Below, piece after piece: positions 7,041-14,644 of a stretch of 39,618 nucleotides of DNA. Every line of letters begins with the position of its first letter. Within the stretch, counting starts at the first letter, position 1. The DNA comes from Anaerolineae bacterium clx_CAG2 (GTDB lineage: Bacteria; Chloroflexota; Anaerolineae; JAAEKA01): positions 1 through 39,618 of the forward strand of contig JAAEKA010000041.1 in the NCBI GenBank assembly GCA_014155705.1, written 5' to 3'. Under the pieces are notes generated by a model. The model was given only the letters and a program-made list of their open reading frames with translations, searched no databases and had not been told where the DNA came from. A program made the position numbers and the translations under genes.

Positions 7041-7245
7041 CCCTTCCGTCCCTTCTCTGGTGCGGGCCACGGGGCCTGCACGGCTGGCTGGCCGCCCGCG
7101 CCAGTCCGGTTCCGGCAATGTTGGCCGCCGTCCCTGCGACGCCGTCCAACCGAGGCGAAGGAGAAGAACAGCGCCAGGCTTGTCTGGTCTGCACGCACCA
7201 TGAGCGGTCCAGGGGCGCCGCTTGCGTCAGGCGCATACCGAAGCT

Positions 7246-7265
7246 CGGGGCGCGCAAGCGCCCCG
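7246..7265 (+). other. 8-bp stem with GCAA tetraloop in DGR spacer
   Basis: CGGGGCGC - GCAA - GCGCCCCG. The perfect 8-bp stem with a GNRA loop is about 205 bases after TR in the presumed RNA. It could be an RNA fold bound by RT-Avd. Not obviously a terminator, since no T-run follows. Confidence 0.55.
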
Positions 7266-7277
7266 CCCCTAAGATCC

Positions 7278-7315
7278 AGAAACCCGGTTTCTGCGGCAAG
7301 AGAAACCGGGTTTCT
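7278..7315. repeat. AGAAACC..GGTTTCT dispersed hairpin repeat
   Basis: Two exact 15-base complementary arms (7278-7292 and 7301-7315) flank an 8-base loop, and TTGTTG follows. A diverged copy with the same arm core and TTGTTG lies at 36700-36796. It sits 7 bp past the avd stop codon and may terminate avd on the minus strand. Confidence 0.75.
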
Positions 7316-7322
7316 TGTTGCG

Positions 7323-7685
7323 CTACGCCTGGCGACCCTGCGTCTGCTTGATCCACCCACCCAGCCGCTGGCCGATCTGCGTCACCATCTTGCTGACGTG
7401 CGCGTACTGGCCGCTGTTGAGCCAGCCCCACTCGAACACCAGGCGCAGATAGGAGCGCAGCTTCTTCAGATGCGCGTCGGCTGTGCGCAGGTGTCCCTCG
7501 CGCGTGCGTCCCATCTGGGCGTTGGCCAGGTAGATCGTCTCGTAGAAATCCAGCGCCGAGTCTTGCAGCCGTTTGGTGGTGACGAAGCGCTGTTCCTTGG
7601 GGAAGCGCTCTGTGTGCGGCAAGAGCCAGCGCAGCAGGTCGTAGGTCAGCGAGAAGATCTGCATCTCCTCTGAGTTTTCCACCAT
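7323..7685 (-). CDS. avd: DGR accessory variability determinant (Avd-like)
   Basis: 120 residues, nearly all helical, with the Avd pattern: '[27 protein letters not shown]', spaced as in the family (here cited as [11 protein letters not shown] and RFVTTKRLQ), then '[20 protein letters not shown]' pieces and C-terminal '[10 protein letters not shown]'. Avd proteins form pentameric four-helix bundles that bind the DGR RT and template RNA. The start MVENSEEMQ at 7685 has GGAGG 5 bases upstream; longer starts at 7697 and 7700 lack this. The gene is antisense to TR RNA and RT, and its ATG overlaps the RT ATG within one CATG. This orientation differs from the usual co-directional VR-avd-TR-RT order, so it must have its own minus-strand promoter, which I could not identify. 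Confidence 0.85.
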   Translation of the reverse strand: MVENSEEMQIFSLTYDLLRWLLPHTERFPKEQRFVTTKRLQDSALDFYETIYLANAQMGRTREGHLRTADAHLKKLRSYLRLVFEWGWLNSGQYAHVSKMVTQIGQRLGGWIKQTQGRQA

Positions 7686-8772
7686 GTTTGCCTCCATCAT
7701 CGATTGGGATAACCTCTGGCTGGCCTATCGCAGGGCCGCCAAGGGGAAGCGCAGCACGGCCAGCGTGGCCCGCTTCGAGTTCCTGGTCGCAGACCGGCTG
7801 GTCGAGCTGCAAGCTGAGCTCCAGGCCAGGACTTATCGCCCCGGCCCATACACCCACTTTACCATCCATGAGCCAAAACGGCGCAAGATCAGCGCGGCCC
7901 CGTTCCGCGACCGCGTGGTACATCATGCCCTGTGCAACGTGATCGAGCCGCTCTTCGAGCAGCGCTTCATCGCCGACAGCTACGCCAACCGGGTCGGCAA
8001 AGGGACACACAAGGCCATCGACCGCCTGCAGCAGTATGCCCGCCGTTACCGCTACGTATTGCGCATGGATGTGGTGCAGCACTTCCCGTCGCTGGATCAC
8101 GCCATCCTGCGCCAGGCCATCGCCGAGGTGGTCCATGATGCGGACGTGCTGTGGCTGATCGATTTGATCCTGGCCAGCGGCGCAGGCGTGCTGGCGGACG
8201 AGTACACCATGGTCTACTTTCCCGGCGACGATTTGTTCGCCAGCGCGCGCCCACGCGGTCTCCCCATCGGCAACCTGACCTCGCAGTTCTGGTCCAATGT
8301 GTACATGACCGGACTGGACCGGTTTGTGCGGGAGTCCCTCAAGTGCCCCGCCTATCTACGCTATGTGGATGACTTTGCCCTCTTTTCGGACAGCAAGAAG
8401 CGTCTCTGGCAGTGGAAGCGGGCCGTGATCGACTACCTGGCTACCCAGCGCCTGACAGTCCATGAAACGGCCGCGCAGGTACAGCCGGCGGCGACGGGCA
8501 TCCCATGGTTGGGCTTCGTGGTCTTCCCCACCCACCGTCTATTGAAGCAGCGCAACGCCGTCAACTTCACCCGCCGCTTTCACCACAACATCGATTTGTA
8601 CAACAGCGGCCGCATCACTTTCGCAGAGATGGATGCCAGTGTGAAGGGCTGGATCAACCACGTGCGCTATGCCGATACCTGGGGCCTGCGCAAGAGCATC
8701 CTTGGGCACGCACGGCTGCTCCCGCCATCACCGCAGCCACGCGCGAAACCCACCCACTGCCAACACGTATAG
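7684..8772 (+). CDS. DGR reverse transcriptase
   Basis: 362 residues, the usual DGR RT length. It begins '[21 protein letters not shown]', followed by '[19 protein letters not shown]', the first catalytic Asp in '[15 protein letters not shown]', the DGR-type motif 4 '[14 protein letters not shown]' (IGxxxSQ rather than QGxxxSP) and the catalytic '[11 protein letters not shown]'. The tail '[19 protein letters not shown]' is typical of DGR RTs, and no maturase or msr/msd region is present. It copies TR RNA into adenine-mutagenised cDNA that replaces VR. No clear ribosome site precedes the ATG at 7684, so translation may be weak or coupled to TR RNA structure. Confidence 0.93.
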   Translation: MFASIIDWDNLWLAYRRAAKGKRSTASVARFEFLVADRLVELQAELQARTYRPGPYTHFTIHEPKRRKISAAPFRDRVVHHALCNVIEPLFEQRFIADSYANRVGKGTHKAIDRLQQYARRYRYVLRMDVVQHFPSLDHAILRQAIAEVVHDADVLWLIDLILASGAGVLADEYTMVYFPGDDLFASARPRGLPIGNLTSQFWSNVYMTGLDRFVRESLKCPAYLRYVDDFALFSDSKKRLWQWKRAVIDYLATQRLTVHETAAQVQPAATGIPWLGFVVFPTHRLLKQRNAVNFTRRFHHNIDLYNSGRITFAEMDASVKGWINHVRYADTWGLRKSILGHARLLPPSPQPRAKPTHCQHV

Positions 8773-8816
8773 TCTCATGAATGGTCCATCCAGCATACAA
8801 ATCAAAGGAACGAAAA

Positions 8817-9221
8817 ATGACTCTATTCGGCAACATCATCTGGCTGATCTTTGGCGGCTTGATCGCAGGCCTGGGCTACATCATCGGCGGGCTGTTGATG
8901 TGTCTGACCATCATCGGCATTCCCTTTGGTGTGCAGGCTATCAAGCTGGGCGTGGCGACTTTTGCCCCCTTCGGCAAGGAGGTCGTTGAGATCGACCATG
9001 CCAACAGCCCCCTGCGCGTGCTCTTCAACATCCTGTGGCTGGTGTTGTTCGGTTGGGAGATCGCCCTGGCCCACCTGGGCTCGGCTGCGCTGCTGGCCAT
9101 CACCATCATCGGCATCCCCTTCGCCCTGCAGCACGTCAAGCTGATCCCGCTGGCGCTGTTCCCGTTTGGGCGCGACCTGCGGACGGTGGCGGCGCCGGCA
9201 GGCGTAACGAGTAACACGTAA
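8817..9221 (+). CDS. YccF domain-containing membrane protein
   Basis: 134 residues starting MTLFGNIIWLIFGG. Two YccF repeats are visible: 'NIIWLIFGGLIAGLGYIIGG...TIIGIPFGVQAIKLG...FAPFGKEV', and again 'NILWLVLFGWEIALAH...TIIGIPFALQHVKLIPLALFPFGRDL' (given in pieces). Each has two membrane segments, giving about four in total. Such proteins are inner-membrane proteins of unknown function. The ATG at 8817 has AAAGGAA upstream; the longer in-frame start at 8781 adds a non-family N terminus. It lies 44 bp after the RT stop on the same strand, but nothing ties it to the DGR. Confidence 0.88.
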   Translation: MTLFGNIIWLIFGGLIAGLGYIIGGLLMCLTIIGIPFGVQAIKLGVATFAPFGKEVVEIDHANSPLRVLFNILWLVLFGWEIALAHLGSAALLAITIIGIPFALQHVKLIPLALFPFGRDLRTVAAPAGVTSNT

Positions 9222-9395
9222 TCCGTACACGTAATCCGTAACACGTAACCCGGAATCTGCGCACATGGCGCCTCTTTCCGGGTTACGTGTTACTCGTTAC
9301 GAGTTACGCCGTCACCCAACTCCGCCATCACACACATCCGGGTTACGGGTTACTCGTTACGAGTTACGCCGTCACCCAACTCCCTCCACCACTCA
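9203..9395. repeat. CGTAAC-word stutter hairpin with 60-bp direct repeat
   Basis: The left arm (9203-9255) repeats GTAACACGTAA / CGTAATCCGTA words. The right arm (9275-9309) is its complement (TTCCGGGTTACGTGTTAC...). The right arm plus a following GCCGTCACCCAACTCC block is then duplicated with a 60-bp period (9278-9337 and from 9338). This fills the gap between the convergent YccF and histidine kinase genes and may act as a terminator for both. The same words recur at 22431-22534. Confidence 0.75.
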
Positions 9396-9403
9396 CCTCT
9401 GGG

Positions 9404-11035
9404 TCAACCAACCACTCCCGGCAGCTCCACCACGAACCGGCTGCCCTGGCCGGGCTGGCTGATGAAGCTGACCGCGCCGCCGTGGGCCTGGACGATGCCC
9501 TGGACGATGGCCAGACCTAAGCCGCTGCCGGGGGCGCTGCTGTTGGCGCCGCGGTAAAAGCGCTCGAAGATCAGCGGCTGGTCGCCGGGCAGCACACCGA
9601 TGCCCGTATCCTCGACGACCAACTGCATCTGATTGTCGCCTTGCCGCTGGGCGCTGAGGCGCACCTGGCCGCCGGCGGGGGTGAACTTGAGCGCGTTGTC
9701 GAGCAGGTTGGCCAGGGCCATCTCCAGCCGCGGGCGATCGCAGCGGCAGGTCAACGGCTTGTCCGGCGCCTGCACGAGCAGCGCAACGCCTTTTTCCTGG
9801 GCGATGAACTTGAAGGGGGCCGCGGCCGAGTCGAGCAGCTCGCCGACGTCCTGGTCGCGCAGGTCCAGGTCGATCAGCCCGCCCTCCAGCCGCGACAGGT
9901 TGAGCAGGTTGCTGGTGATCCACTCCAGGCGCTGGATCTGGCCGGCGCTTTCGGCCAGAAACTCGGCGCGCGCAGCCTCGTCGCCGGCAGCCGGTCCTTG
10001 CAACAGCTCGTTGAAGCTGCGCAGGGCGGTGATGGGGGTGCGCAACTCGTGCGAGGCGTCGGCGATGAAGCGGCGCAGGGAGTCGCGCTCGGCTGCCAGC
10101 TCGGCAAAGCTGGCCTCCAGCCGTTCGGCCATCTGGTTGAACTGCCGGCCGAGCTGGCCGATCTCGTCCTTGCCGCGCACCGGCGCGCGCACCGACAGGT
10201 CGCCTGCGCTCATCTGGCCGGCGGCCAGCGCCAGACTTGTCAGCGGCGCAGACAGGCTGCGGCTGACCCACAGGCCGGCGACCAGTGCCAGCAGCGTGGC
10301 GCCGATTCCGGCCAACAGGAAGGCCCGCCGCGCCGTGGCCAGGGCTTGCTGGCTGTAATCGGGCGTGCCGCTCAACTCGACGTAGCCCATCAGCGTCCGG
10401 TCGGCGCTGATAGGCTGGATCACCGCGCGCGGTGAGCGCGTGGCTGCATCGTCTGCGCTGCTCTGCTCCGCGTCGCCGCCGGTCGCGGCCGGCGCCGTGC
10501 GCGTCTCGAAGACCACCCGGCCTCCCCAAGGAGTGTCCTCCAGGCGGATCACGGTGTACTCGGCGCCGGGCGGCAGGTCGGCCAGGGTGAACGTGTCACC
10601 CCGCAGCAGTCCAGGCATGCGCCCCATGCGGTCCAACGGCACGGCCATCATCACCGGCCCGCCGCCGAACACGTTGGCATTCAGGTCGGGAAAGAGCTCC
10701 AGCAGCGAGGGCAGCCAGAGGTATTCGTTGCTCTGCTCCTGCAGGCCCGAGTCGGCCAGTACGCTGCGTCGCGCATCCAGAATCCGGATGCGCGAGTTGC
10801 TGAGGAAGGCCGAGGTGCGGGCCAGCTCTTGCAGCGCGCTCTGGTTGACCAACGGCTGCATCAACGGCGCAGCCTGGCGCGCGATGGCGTCGGCGTTGGC
10901 TTGCAGGTACTCAGCTTCCTGGCTGGCCACCTGTTGGCGCACCAAAGAGAGCGCCAGCACGCCGATCAGGCTGACGGTGAGCAGGGTGACGAAGACGAAG
11001 CTGGCAACCAGGCGCCAACGGATGGAGTGGAACAT
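9404..11035 (-). CDS. Membrane sensor histidine kinase (HAMP-HisKA-HATPase)
   Basis: 543 residues from the MFHSIRWRLVASF start. A first membrane helix (about 9-33) is followed by a ~200-residue extracytoplasmic sensor region and a second helix ('AFLLAGIGATLLALVAGLWVS' region). Next are a HAMP linker ('PLTSLALAAGQMSAGDLSVRAPV'-type, about 265-315), HisKA with phospho-acceptor His329 in 'DASHELRTPITAL', and HATPase motifs 'NLLDNALKFTPAG', 'VEDTGIGV' and 'GSGLGLAIV'. It should autophosphorylate and pass phosphate to the OmpR-type regulator encoded at 12615-13313. A PDZ protein gene lies between the two. The upstream extension to 11119 is intergenic repeat and was not used. The input signal is unknown. 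Confidence 0.92.
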   Translation of the reverse strand: MFHSIRWRLVASFVFVTLLTVSLIGVLALSLVRQQVASQEAEYLQANADAIARQAAPLMQPLVNQSALQELARTSAFLSNSRIRILDARRSVLADSGLQEQSNEYLWLPSLLELFPDLNANVFGGGPVMMAVPLDRMGRMPGLLRGDTFTLADLPPGAEYTVIRLEDTPWGGRVVFETRTAPAATGGDAEQSSADDAATRSPRAVIQPISADRTLMGYVELSGTPDYSQQALATARRAFLLAGIGATLLALVAGLWVSRSLSAPLTSLALAAGQMSAGDLSVRAPVRGKDEIGQLGRQFNQMAERLEASFAELAAERDSLRRFIADASHELRTPITALRSFNELLQGPAAGDEAARAEFLAESAGQIQRLEWITSNLLNLSRLEGGLIDLDLRDQDVGELLDSAAAPFKFIAQEKGVALLVQAPDKPLTCRCDRPRLEMALANLLDNALKFTPAGGQVRLSAQRQGDNQMQLVVEDTGIGVLPGDQPLIFERFYRGANSSAPGSGLGLAIVQGIVQAHGGAVSFISQPGQGSRFVVELPGVVG

Positions 11036-11128
11036 GGGGGGGTGGTAGATTGGTAGATTGGTAAGACGGAGCGCTATCGTGCCTTTGGCCCGTCCCTTGA
11101 CCGAGCCAGCCGGTCGCACCCCTTAGCT

Positions 11129-11152
11129 CTGGCCGGTCTCCGACCGAGCCAG
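11129..11152. repeat. Single copy of the CTGGCCGGTC..GACCGAGCCAG hairpin
   Basis: CTGGC-CGGTC, TCC, GACCG-A-GCCAG. It matches the core of the tandem units at 38-169 and lies directly beside the 46-bp palindrome. Confidence 0.6.
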
Positions 11153-11153
11153 T

Positions 11154-11199
11154 CAGTAAGGTTGCAGGCGCGAAGATCTTCGCGCCTGCAACCTTACTG
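11154..11199. terminator. 46-bp perfect palindrome after the PDZ gene
   Basis: The two 23-base halves are exact reverse complements with no central loop; the centre is GAAGATCTTC at 11172-11181. It ends 6 bp from the TAA stop of the PDZ gene (11206-11208) and precedes the histidine kinase gene, both read on minus. It probably acts as a transcription terminator or attenuator, or is a REP-like dispersed repeat; no T-run is present. Confidence 0.6.
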
Positions 11200-11205
11200 C
11201 GGATT

Positions 11206-12444
11206 TTATGCTTGCGGCCCGACTGGCTGCTGTTGCTGGCCGGGCAGCTCGAACGGCAGCTCAAAGGGCAGTTGGTCCAGGTCGAACGGCAGTTGGTCCA
11301 GATCGAAGGGCAGTTGGTCCAGACTGAAGGGCAGTCTGAAGCCCTGATCGCCGCTTTGCAGGCTGCGGAAGCGCATCATGGTTGCGCCGATGGAGACGCC
11401 CAGGTAGGCTTTTTCGGCGTCGTCCGGGTTCGCGGCCAGGACAGCCTCGAGCTCGATTGGCTCTTCCTCGCCCGTGCGCGTTACGGTCAACGTTATGGCG
11501 TCGCCAGGCTCGCGAGCCGAGATGGCGTCGATCAGCATCTGCGGGCCATCGATCGCCTCGCCGTCGATGGCCGTGATCACGTCGCCAGTCTCCAGGCCGG
11601 CCTCGGCGGCCGGGCTGTCCGTTGTCACTGTGCGCACGACAGCCCCGGTCGTACCTGTCATATCGGGCATCATCCGGCCAAAGGGCATGGTCTCGCCGCC
11701 GCGGTGCTCGAAGAAGGGCATGGCCTCGCCCTGGAAGCTCTCCAGGTCTGCGATCTGCAGGCTGTCGGCGTAGCGAATGCCCAGGAACGGCCGCGCGGCG
11801 TCGTCCGGGTGCTCGCCCAGGGTGACGGTCAGCTCCAGCGTTTCCTCGTCAGCGCCAGGCCGCTCGACGGTCAGGGCGACCTCGTCGCCTGGTTGGTAAT
11901 CGGCGATGAGCTCGGCCAGACTGGCTTCGCCGTCCAGCGTCTTGCCGTCCACGGCGGTGATCAGATCGTCAGCCTGCAGGCCAGCGGCGCTGGCCGGGCT
12001 GTCGTCCACCACTTCTACCACCTGTGCGCCCGCGGTGGGCGTCATCAGAGGCAGCAACAGCGGCTCGCTTTCGGTCGTGTCCTCGGCGCCGCCCAGGTAG
12101 ACCTGCAGGCCCAGGAAAGCGCGGCTGTTGCGCTCGGCCACGGTAACGGGGAGGGTGCGCTCATCGTCGCCATGCAGCACTTGCAGCTCAACGGCCTTGT
12201 CTGCTTCCAGGCTGCGCAGGGCGCGGAACCAATCCAGCGGCTGGTTGATCTCCAGTCCGTTCATGGCCAGCAGAATGTCGCCGCGCTTGACGCCGGCCGC
12301 GGCCGCAGGCCCATCGGCATCGACCCGCACGATCACCAGTCCCGGCTCGCCCGCCGGCTCGGTCTGAGCCGAGGCCAACGGCGCTCCCATGGACACTGCC
12401 AGCAGGGCAACGATCAACATGCTGAACAACACTTGTCTCTTCAT
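11206..12444 (-). CDS. Secreted protein with three PDZ domains
   Basis: 412 residues. A signal peptide of about 26 residues ends 'APLASAQ'. Three PDZ domains follow at about 30-110 ('GPAAAAGVKRGDILLAMNG'), 145-210 ('SPASAAGLQADDLITAVDGK') and 265-330 ('SPAAEAGLETGDVITAIDGE'). No trypsin-like protease domain is present, unlike HtrA/DegP. The C terminus has a short tandem repeat, LDQLPFD/LDQLPFE, then a Gln/Pro tail. It should act outside the membrane and bind exposed peptide ends. AGGAGG lies 11 bases before the ATG. Its place between response regulator and kinase suggests that it feeds the kinase sensor domain or is part of that regulon. Confidence 0.85.
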   Translation of the reverse strand: MKRQVLFSMLIVALLAVSMGAPLASAQTEPAGEPGLVIVRVDADGPAAAAGVKRGDILLAMNGLEINQPLDWFRALRSLEADKAVELQVLHGDDERTLPVTVAERNSRAFLGLQVYLGGAEDTTESEPLLLPLMTPTAGAQVVEVVDDSPASAAGLQADDLITAVDGKTLDGEASLAELIADYQPGDEVALTVERPGADEETLELTVTLGEHPDDAARPFLGIRYADSLQIADLESFQGEAMPFFEHRGGETMPFGRMMPDMTGTTGAVVRTVTTDSPAAEAGLETGDVITAIDGEAIDGPQMLIDAISAREPGDAITLTVTRTGEEEPIELEAVLAANPDDAEKAYLGVSIGATMMRFRSLQSGDQGFRLPFSLDQLPFDLDQLPFDLDQLPFELPFELPGQQQQPVGPQA

Positions 12445-12480
12445 GTCTACTCAATCCTCCTGAAAATCTGGTCCGCTCTG

Positions 12481-12514
12481 AGACCTGCGAGGTTTTCCGT
12501 AACCTCGCAGGTCT
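12481..12514. repeat. AGACCTGCGAGGTT palindromic repeat
   Basis: Exact 14-base arms (12481-12494 and 12501-12514) flank TTCCGT. It is the sister of the copy inside amrS (2264-2297). It lies in the 170-bp gap upstream of the PDZ gene and downstream of the response regulator stop. Confidence 0.85.
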
Positions 12515-12614
12515 GGAGAGGCTACACTGATTGTAGCAGGAGGCTGCTGCCGAACGGTTAGGGGCAGGTTAAGGTTTCGCAACAATCTCACCTTCGGCGC
12601 GCCAACAGACGCGT

Positions 12615-13313
12615 TCACGGCTCGAATTTGTAGCCGACGCCGCGCACGGTCAACAGCCAGCGCGGGTTGGCCGGGTCCTGCTCCAGCTTCTGGCGCAGGT
12701 GGCGCACGTGCACGTCGATGGTGCGGTCGTTGCCCACCTCGCTGTCATAGCCCCATATGGTCTCGATCAGGTGCTCGCGGCTGAAGGGCCGGCCGGGGTT
12801 GCTGGCCAGGTAGCGCAACAGACGAAATTCGATGGGCGTCAGCTCCAGCGGCTGGTCGTTGCGCAGAACCAGCAACCGCTCTGTGTCAATCACGATCGGC
12901 CCGAAGGCCAGCCTTTGGTCGGGCGCCGTCGCCGCCAGTTCGCCGTAAGCCCGACGCAGCAAGGCGCGGATGCGCGAGATCAACTCACGCAGACTGAAGG
13001 GCTTGACCAGATAGTCGTCCGCGCCCAACTCCAGCCCCAGCACTTTGTCGACCTCTTCATCGCGCGCGGTCAGCATCAGGATGGGCTGGCGGCGGCCCTC
13101 GCTGCGCAGTTGGCGACAGACGTCGAAGCCGCTGATGTCGGGGAGCCGGATGTCGAGCAGGATCAGGTGAGGCGCGTCACGCCGCGCTATAGTCAGCGCG
13201 CCCTGGCCGCTGTTGGCCCAGAGCACGGTGAAGCCTTCAGCGCGCAGGCCGTACTCCAGCCCGCGCGCCACGGCCCGGTCATCCTCCACGATCAGAATTC
13301 GCTCGCCGGCCAT
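12615..13313 (-). CDS. OmpR/PhoB-family response regulator
   Basis: 232 residues. The receiver domain (about 4-118) has acidic residues E10/D11/D12, phospho-acceptor Asp54 in 'LILLDIRLPD', Thr82 and Lys104 in 'YLVKPFS'. A winged-helix DNA-binding domain (about 135-230) has 'LTPIEFRLLRYLASNPGRPFSREHL' (cited in part) and 'RTIDVHVRHLRQKLE', ending 'TVRGVGYKF'. It is a transcription factor, partner of the kinase at 9404-11035. The start is 6 bp after the stop of the DUF4177-like gene, so it is likely co-transcribed with parA and that gene. Confidence 0.93.
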   Translation of the reverse strand: MAGERILIVEDDRAVARGLEYGLRAEGFTVLWANSGQGALTIARRDAPHLILLDIRLPDISGFDVCRQLRSEGRRQPILMLTARDEEVDKVLGLELGADDYLVKPFSLRELISRIRALLRRAYGELAATAPDQRLAFGPIVIDTERLLVLRNDQPLELTPIEFRLLRYLASNPGRPFSREHLIETIWGYDSEVGNDRTIDVHVRHLRQKLEQDPANPRWLLTVRGVGYKFEP

Positions 13314-13319
13314 GCCGTC

Positions 13320-13718
13320 TCACCGCTTGGGGCGCTTAAAAAAGGCCTGGTAGTAGTCGCTGGCGCCATACATGGCCTTGCCGCCGCCCGCGCCTGCCAT
13401 TTCCCAGCCATCTTCACCCAACTGGGCCAGGTAATCGTGGATCAACGGGGCGTGCATCCAGTTGCGCACTTCCTGCCCGTTGATGAAACGCGGTCGCCAG
13501 CCGCGGTACTCGCTGAATGAGACCACCAGGTAGTCCCAGCCGCGCGGGGCGACCGCGACGGGCGCCGGCTCAGCCTTGTCCGCCGTCTCTTTGGGCGCGC
13601 GTGCGCTGCGCTGCCTGCGGGGCGGGGGTGTGGCGGCGGGAGGCAGAGTCGCGGCGGGCGTTTCGCTGACGCCTGCCAGCACCTCGCCTAACACATCGGG
13701 GGTTTCTTTACGCGCCAT
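13320..13718 (-). CDS. Hypothetical protein with DUF4177-like C terminus
   Basis: 132 residues. The first ~55 are Ala/Pro/Arg-rich and probably disordered (PPPRRQRSARAP). The C-terminal ~75 have the shape of DUF4177-type domains: 'GWDYLVVSF', a variable middle, 'LAQLGEDGWEMAG' and a final 'YYQAFFKRP'. The function is unknown. It overlaps the 3' end of the parA-like gene by 11 bp and is therefore likely translated with it. The basic N-terminal stretch and ParA partnership would fit a cargo or adaptor protein, which is inference only. Confidence 0.6.
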   Translation of the reverse strand: MARKETPDVLGEVLAGVSETPAATLPPAATPPPRRQRSARAPKETADKAEPAPVAVAPRGWDYLVVSFSEYRGWRPRFINGQEVRNWMHAPLIHDYLAQLGEDGWEMAGAGGGKAMYGASDYYQAFFKRPKR

Positions 13719-14454
13719 CTTGGACGATCCTTTCTGTCAGGGTGCGGTAGTCTTCGGCGCCTGGGGAGGTGGGGGCGTACTCGAAGATGTGCTGGCGGTA
13801 ACCTGGCGCCTCCGACAGCCGCACGTTATAACGAATCGGCTGGCAAAGCTGGGTCGGGAAGTAGGTCGTCAACTGTTCCATGATCTCCTGCGACTTCCTG
13901 ACCCGGCGGTCCAGGAAGGTCGGTACGACATAGCGCAGGGTCAGGTTGTCCCGGTAACGTTGGATGTTGCCAAGGCTTTGGGCGAACTCCAACAGCCCTT
14001 GCAGGGTCATCACCTCCAGTGACACGGGGGCCAGCACTTCGTCCACATAGAAGAGCACATTGGCCGTCAACACGTCCCAGCCGGGCGCTGTATCGACGAT
14101 CACGTAGTCGTAGAGGCCATCCAGCGGCTCCAGCGCCTCGGCCAGGGTGCGTTCGGCGCCGTAGTCGCGGCGCGCGATCAGGCGCTTTAGCCCGGCCAGG
14201 CTCTTGCTGCCTGCCAGCAGGGAGAGTCCTTCCCTGGCCGGCGCGATGACCTGGTCGGGCGTGGCCTCGCCGGCCACCAGCTCGTTGAGCCCCATGACCG
14301 GCTGCGCCCCCAGCGACTTGCCGGCCTGGCCCTGGGTGTCCGCGTCGATCAGCAGCACCTGATGGCCGGCCAGGGCCAGCCCGGCCGCCAGGTTGACGGC
14401 CGTGGTGGTCTTGCCGACGCCGCCTTTGGTCAGGGCAACTGCAATCCGTCTCAT
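13708..14454 (-). CDS. ParA/MinD-family ATPase (orphan)
   Basis: 248 residues. Deviant Walker A 'KGGVGKTTTAVNLA' (residues about 10-23), 'LLIDADTQGQAGKSLG', and Walker B-like 'YDYVIVDTAPGWD' identify a ParA-type ATPase. Such ATPases form ATP-dependent dimers on DNA or membrane and position cargo. No parB or parS-like site is seen nearby, so chromosome partitioning is not supported; a positioning role for another cargo is more likely. The ATG at 14454 has GAGGAG 6 bases upstream. It is first in a minus-strand run ending with the histidine kinase. Confidence 0.88.
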   Translation of the reverse strand: MRRIAVALTKGGVGKTTTAVNLAAGLALAGHQVLLIDADTQGQAGKSLGAQPVMGLNELVAGEATPDQVIAPAREGLSLLAGSKSLAGLKRLIARRDYGAERTLAEALEPLDGLYDYVIVDTAPGWDVLTANVLFYVDEVLAPVSLEVMTLQGLLEFAQSLGNIQRYRDNLTLRYVVPTFLDRRVRKSQEIMEQLTTYFPTQLCQPIRYNVRLSEAPGYRQHIFEYAPTSPGAEDYRTLTERIVQDGA

Positions 14455-14519
14455 GGCACACTCCTCTGTCAGAGTGGACGCCCACTGTGGCGCCCGGTTT
14501 CTGAGTCCGATTGTACGAT

Positions 14520-14528
14520 AGTATACCA
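14520..14528 (-). promoter_or_regulatory. Extended -10 promoter for the parA-like gene
   Basis: Read on minus, TGG-TATACT with TATACT at 14525-14520. No good -35 element is present at 16-18 bp. The predicted start is about 60 bases before the ATG. Confidence 0.4.
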
Positions 14529-14644
14529 CAGATTTGCTCTGGCGCGCACAATCGTCAAATCCTCGGCCACCGTTACCAGGATTGTGAAGCTTCGTCTTGA
14601 TATGATAGGATATGTTTTGGCGCCATCGCCCGAAGGAGACCATC

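Larger units (their letters stand above)
6881..7320 (+). ncRNA. Predicted DGR template RNA with downstream spacer
   Basis: The inferred transcript starts after the promoter at 6846-6874 and covers TR (6911-7040) and about 280 bases without a supported gene. In the Bordetella phage DGR, the spacer after TR binds RT-Avd and primes cDNA synthesis. Here the spacer contains an 8-bp stem capped by GCAA (7246-7265) and a 15-bp stem (7278-7315). The 3' end is not known; the RNA could continue into the RT gene at 7684. Extent is inference. Confidence 0.45.

Noticed and set aside
6705..7673. Long open frames across the VR-TR gap and TR (for example 6705-7673 and 6917-7351 on plus, 6868-8136 on minus)
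   Set aside because: They encode compositionally odd protein with no recognisable motif beyond the TR copy of RGGSW, lack ribosome sites and overlap avd and RT. The A-rich TR and GC-rich spacer simply lack stops.
7684..8772. Reverse transcriptase as retron, group II intron or CRISPR-associated RT
   Set aside because: There is no msr/msd, no maturase or intron ends and no cas genes, while a TR/VR pair, Avd and the IGxxxSQ motif are present.
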